Origin: Chitinophagales bacterium
GTDB taxonomy: Bacteria > Bacteroidota > Bacteroidia > Chitinophagales > Saprospiraceae
Reading direction: 5' to 3'
Assembly (NCBI GenBank): GCA_013297575.1
Contig: JAAFHO010000393.1
Span: forward strand, 1-5,606
DNA length: 5,606 nt
The notes beneath the pieces are model-generated. The model saw only the letters and a program-made list of their open reading frames with translations. It was not told where the DNA came from and searched no databases. The translations under genes and the position numbers were made by a program. Every line of letters starts with the position of its first letter. The stretch's first letter is position 1. Shown here piece after piece: positions 1 through 3,300 of this stretch.

Positions 1-221
1 AATATTAAAAATGGTCTTACCTTAGCAGGCTGAAACAATGAATTCCTGCATTTTTTTGAATAAAACCCAACATCGAAGCGGTCTTTTAGTACTTAATCTT
101 TTTGTAATCCATTTTTTGTCCCTTGGCTTTGTTTTTGTTTACTAATCTTATTGTAGTTTAGTTGTAACGTATTGACTATTAATTGTTTGTTGTTTCAACT
201 AATCCGCAAAACTAATTTACG
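1..221. other. A/T-rich upstream intergenic region
   Basis: No convincing gene is visible here. The stretch is strongly T-rich between about 95 and 165 and is followed by the start codon at 222. The frame of the downstream gene is closed by TAA at 213-215. The first 20-30 bases could be the tail of a neighbouring gene: frame 1 reads ten codons to a TGA at 31-33 and frame 2 reads to a TAG at 23-25, but nothing in so short a tail can be recognised. A possible hairpin with a T-run lies at 25-57. I looked for the Bacteroidota promoter pattern (TTTG, about 20 bases, TAnnTTTG) and found only imperfect matches. The region probably contains the promoter and 5' leader of the large gene. Confidence 0.6.
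25..57 (+). terminator. possible weak intrinsic terminator of an upstream gene
   Basis: GCAGG at 25-29 can pair with CCTGC at 45-49, and the stem is followed at once by an A and seven T (51-57). The arrangement is right for a rho-independent terminator on the + strand, and a stop codon in frame 2 (23-25) or frame 1 (31-33) sits next to it. The stem is only five base pairs and the loop is 15 bases, so this could be chance in A/T-rich DNA. Confidence 0.25.
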
Positions 222-224
222 ATG
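205..224 (+). promoter_or_regulatory. translation start region without Shine-Dalgarno
   Basis: The bases before ATG 222 are A/T-rich and contain no purine-rich AGGAGG-like sequence. There is an A at position -3. Bacteroidota commonly start translation without a Shine-Dalgarno and favour A near -3, so the context is acceptable. The in-frame TAA at 213-215 rules out any start further upstream, and the ATG is followed directly by a good signal peptide, which fixes this as the start. Confidence 0.6.
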
Positions 225-311
225 TTGCTTTCAAATTATTGCTTCAGAACACTGCAAGGCTTAAGCCTTATACTTTTGTTCGTATTGGCTAACCATAATA
301 CAGCCATAGCA
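222..311 (+). other. signal peptide (residues 1-30)
   Basis: The N-terminus has a polar start with one arginine (R9), a hydrophobic core from about L14 to A23 (LSLILLFVLA), and a polar run ending in A28-I29-A30, a good A-x-A signal peptidase I site before Q31. The nearest following cysteine (C34) is preceded by Q-G-N, not a lipobox, so a lipoprotein is unlikely. The positive charge at the N-terminus is weak but acceptable. This directs Sec export to the periplasm, the first step for type IX secretion cargo. Confidence 0.88.
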
Positions 312-3300
312 CAAGGCAATTGCGACTGTACAAACTGTCCTCAATTTATGCAGGATAATTTTATTGGCTCGTTCTTGATTAATGTGCAAAATGCCTCCAA
401 TCCAACATTGGGACAAAACGGGCAAGGTGTTTGTGGTGTTAATTTGAATTTTAACCACGAATATATTGGAGACTTATCTATTACGTTGACTTCACCAAGT
501 GGACAATCCGTTACACTGGTAGGGCCTATTGGCTTATTTGGTGAAACAGATGGTACATCTTGGAATATTGCGTTTTTGCCTTGTGCTGACCCCGTCGATC
601 CAGATCCAGGGTTCAATGGTACTTGGTCGAATAACCAACCTTGGGGGCTAGGGGGTACTTATACTGGTAGTTATCACCCATCTAGCGGATGTCTCGAAAA
701 TTTTAATTCTGGCCCTGTTAATGGTACTTGGACGCTAACTGTGGTGGATGGACAGCCCAGTGATGTTGGCAATTTTTTAGATTACGAGATTATTTTCTGC
801 GACCCTAGTGGCATTGATTGTTTTTCTTGCGCAGCCAATGCAGGACAATTATTACAGCCCGACGTGGTGAGTTGTGAAGGAGCCCCAGCCCTTGCGCTTA
901 ATCTGCCGCCTACTTATACGCCTGCTACTACCCAGCCTCCGGCCACGGAGTATTCATATACCTATGTCATTGGTGGTGCAGGAGGTGTTATTTTGGATTT
1001 TGATCCTAGTGCTGACTTGTCCTCCTATCCACCAGGTATTTACACAGTGTGCGGTATGTCATATCTAACTGCGCAAAGTGCTTTGATCCCAACACCCAAT
1101 GGAACATTAACAGTCAATCAGTTACGTAATTTACTCAATGCTAGCACTGCGCCTTTTTGTGGGAAAATAGGCACCAATTGCGTAAATGTAACGATCAATG
1201 CTGCTCCTGAAGACGTAGAAGATTATGTGGAAATTTGTGCGCCTCAATGCTATCAATTTAATAATATAAGTCGGTGTCAGTCGGGTACTTATGTGGCTAC
1301 TTTGCTACAAAATGGTTGCCCTTATACCTCCACTTTGCACCTCACTGTGGGAACGCCTAAAATTACTAATCTAACAGAAGTAATATGTGAAGGCGGCTGT
1401 TCTATCAATCCAGCATTCCCTGGCGTATGTACTACTGGATCACATACCCAAGTGTTAGAAACATTTCAAGGGTGCGACAGTACCGTCAATTTGAATTTAA
1501 CAGTATTGCCCGTTCTAGCAATAATTGCTAATAACCCCGTTATCCCATGCGGCGGCGGTACAGTGATGCTTTCCGGAAATGGGTCAAGTAGCGGCGGTGG
1601 ATATACGTATAAATGGACGGCATCCAACGGCGGTGTATTAGTTGGTCAAACGGCGTTGATCAATGCCAGTGCAAGTGCTGCGGGTGATTATCAATTAAAA
1701 GTGTGCCGTACCTTGGGTGGGGTAACGTGTTGCGATTCGGCTTCCGTTACCTTAACAGCCTCTACCAATACACCTCCAGCACCAACACCAGTTACTGGCT
1801 TAGTGTCGCTTTGTCAAGGACAAACTTTAAATTATTCTATTCCTAGCACAAGCGGTGCTTCATCATATACTTGGACAGTACCAACAGGGGTGACCATCAA
1901 TTCTGGCGCGAATACAGTAAATACTAACCTTACATGGGGTAATGCAACAGGAGGGCAAATATGTGTGACTGCTAATAATGGTTGCGGCCCAAGCGCTCCA
2001 ACGTGCATAGACATCACCGTAAATGCGACTCCAACCGCCAGCGTTCCACAAGGTAGCGCTACAGTATGCGCAGCAAATAATAGCACTTATTCTATTCCAA
2101 CTGTGACGAATGCTACCAATTATATGTGGACAGTGAATGCTCCTGCACAAATTGTTTCGGGGCAAGGCACTTCATCCGTCCAGATTGCTTGGAATGGTGC
2201 AACGAGTGCCAATCTTTGCGTAAGTACTTCCAATGCGTGTGGTACTAGCACGCAACAATGTTTGCCAATTACCGTCAATGCTATCCCAGTTACACCTACT
2301 ATTTCTGGTGCAAATAATGCTTGTACACAAGCAACAGGGACATACTCCGTAGTACCTATTCCCAATGCAACCACTTATTTATGGAGCGTAACAGGAGGAG
2401 TAGTAACCAGTGGGAATGGCACACCTTCAGCCGATATTACTTGGAACAATAATGCCACCACAGGAAATGTTTGTGTAAAGGCAATCAATACCTGTGGCGA
2501 AAGTACCGAAACGTGTTTTAGCGTAACTTTGGGAACACCACCGCCGCAACCCTCTATTTCCGGTATCAACTCGCTTTGCCCTGGCGATACTGCTGTTTTT
2601 AATGCAACTACAATTGTAGGTGCCTCGGGTTATATTTGGGGAGCTCCTGTGGGAGCCACCATTATCAGTGGGCAAAATACAACATCGGCCACTATTGTGT
2701 TTACAACTGCACCCGGCGGAAATGTCTCTGTGGCAGTAAATGGCTCCTGTGGTACAGCCCCACAAGTGAATTTCCCGGTAACAGTTAACGTAATTCCAAC
2801 GGCAAATGCAGGTACTGATATCATTCAATGTGGCAATGCTGCAACGCTTAATGCTGCTAATGGTGCTGGCGTTTGGACGCAAGTCGGTGGTACCAATAAT
2901 ACCATTTTCGCCAATGCAAGTAATTTTAATACTGGAATAACTGCACCGCAAAGCGGGACTTATACCTATCGCTGGACGGTAAATACAGCAGGTTGTGCAG
3001 CATCCGATGATATTACAGTGCTGTTCGAACCATTACCAGCGGCAGGAGCAAACACGATTCTTTGCAACAATACCAATGATAGTTATACCGTCTCTTTCCC
3101 CATTAATTTTGGAACAGCACCATTTACGGTACTGGGCGGAACAGTAACCAATGGTGTATTTATATCGGACCCTATTGTGAGCGGAACCCCTTACCAATTT
3201 ACGATCAACGACGTCAATAATTGTAAAAGCCCAATTATTCAAGGTTCATACAATTGTAATTGCGCGACCAACGCGGGTTCTATGAGTCTCATGCCATTAC

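Noticed and set aside
1..33. Tail of an upstream gene on the + strand ending at TGA 31-33 or TAG 23-25
   Set aside because: Only 7-10 codons are visible, two frames are equally possible, and no motif is recognisable.
128..161. Possible promoter: TTTG near 128-131 or 134-137 and TAGTTTAG at 154-161
   Set aside because: The -7 element has one mismatch to TAnnTTTG and the spacing to either TTTG (22 or 16 bases) is outside the usual range. In such T-rich DNA this is not distinguishable from chance.
312..341. Lipoprotein interpretation with C34 as lipidated residue
   Set aside because: The residues before C34 are A-Q-G-N and the hydrophobic core ends about ten residues earlier, which does not fit a lipobox; the A-I-A site at 28-30 is a better cleavage site.
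874..1068. Small + strand open frame of 64 codons in another frame
   Set aside because: It is fully inside the large gene, in a region where the main frame encodes a coherent module, and its product is low-complexity L/R/P-rich.
2427..2951. Antisense open frame of 174 codons, and other antisense frames across 1832-4486
   Set aside because: They lie wholly inside the sense gene, have no recognisable domains, and look like back-translations of N/T/G/A-rich repeats. Sense codon choice simply leaves few stops in those antisense frames.
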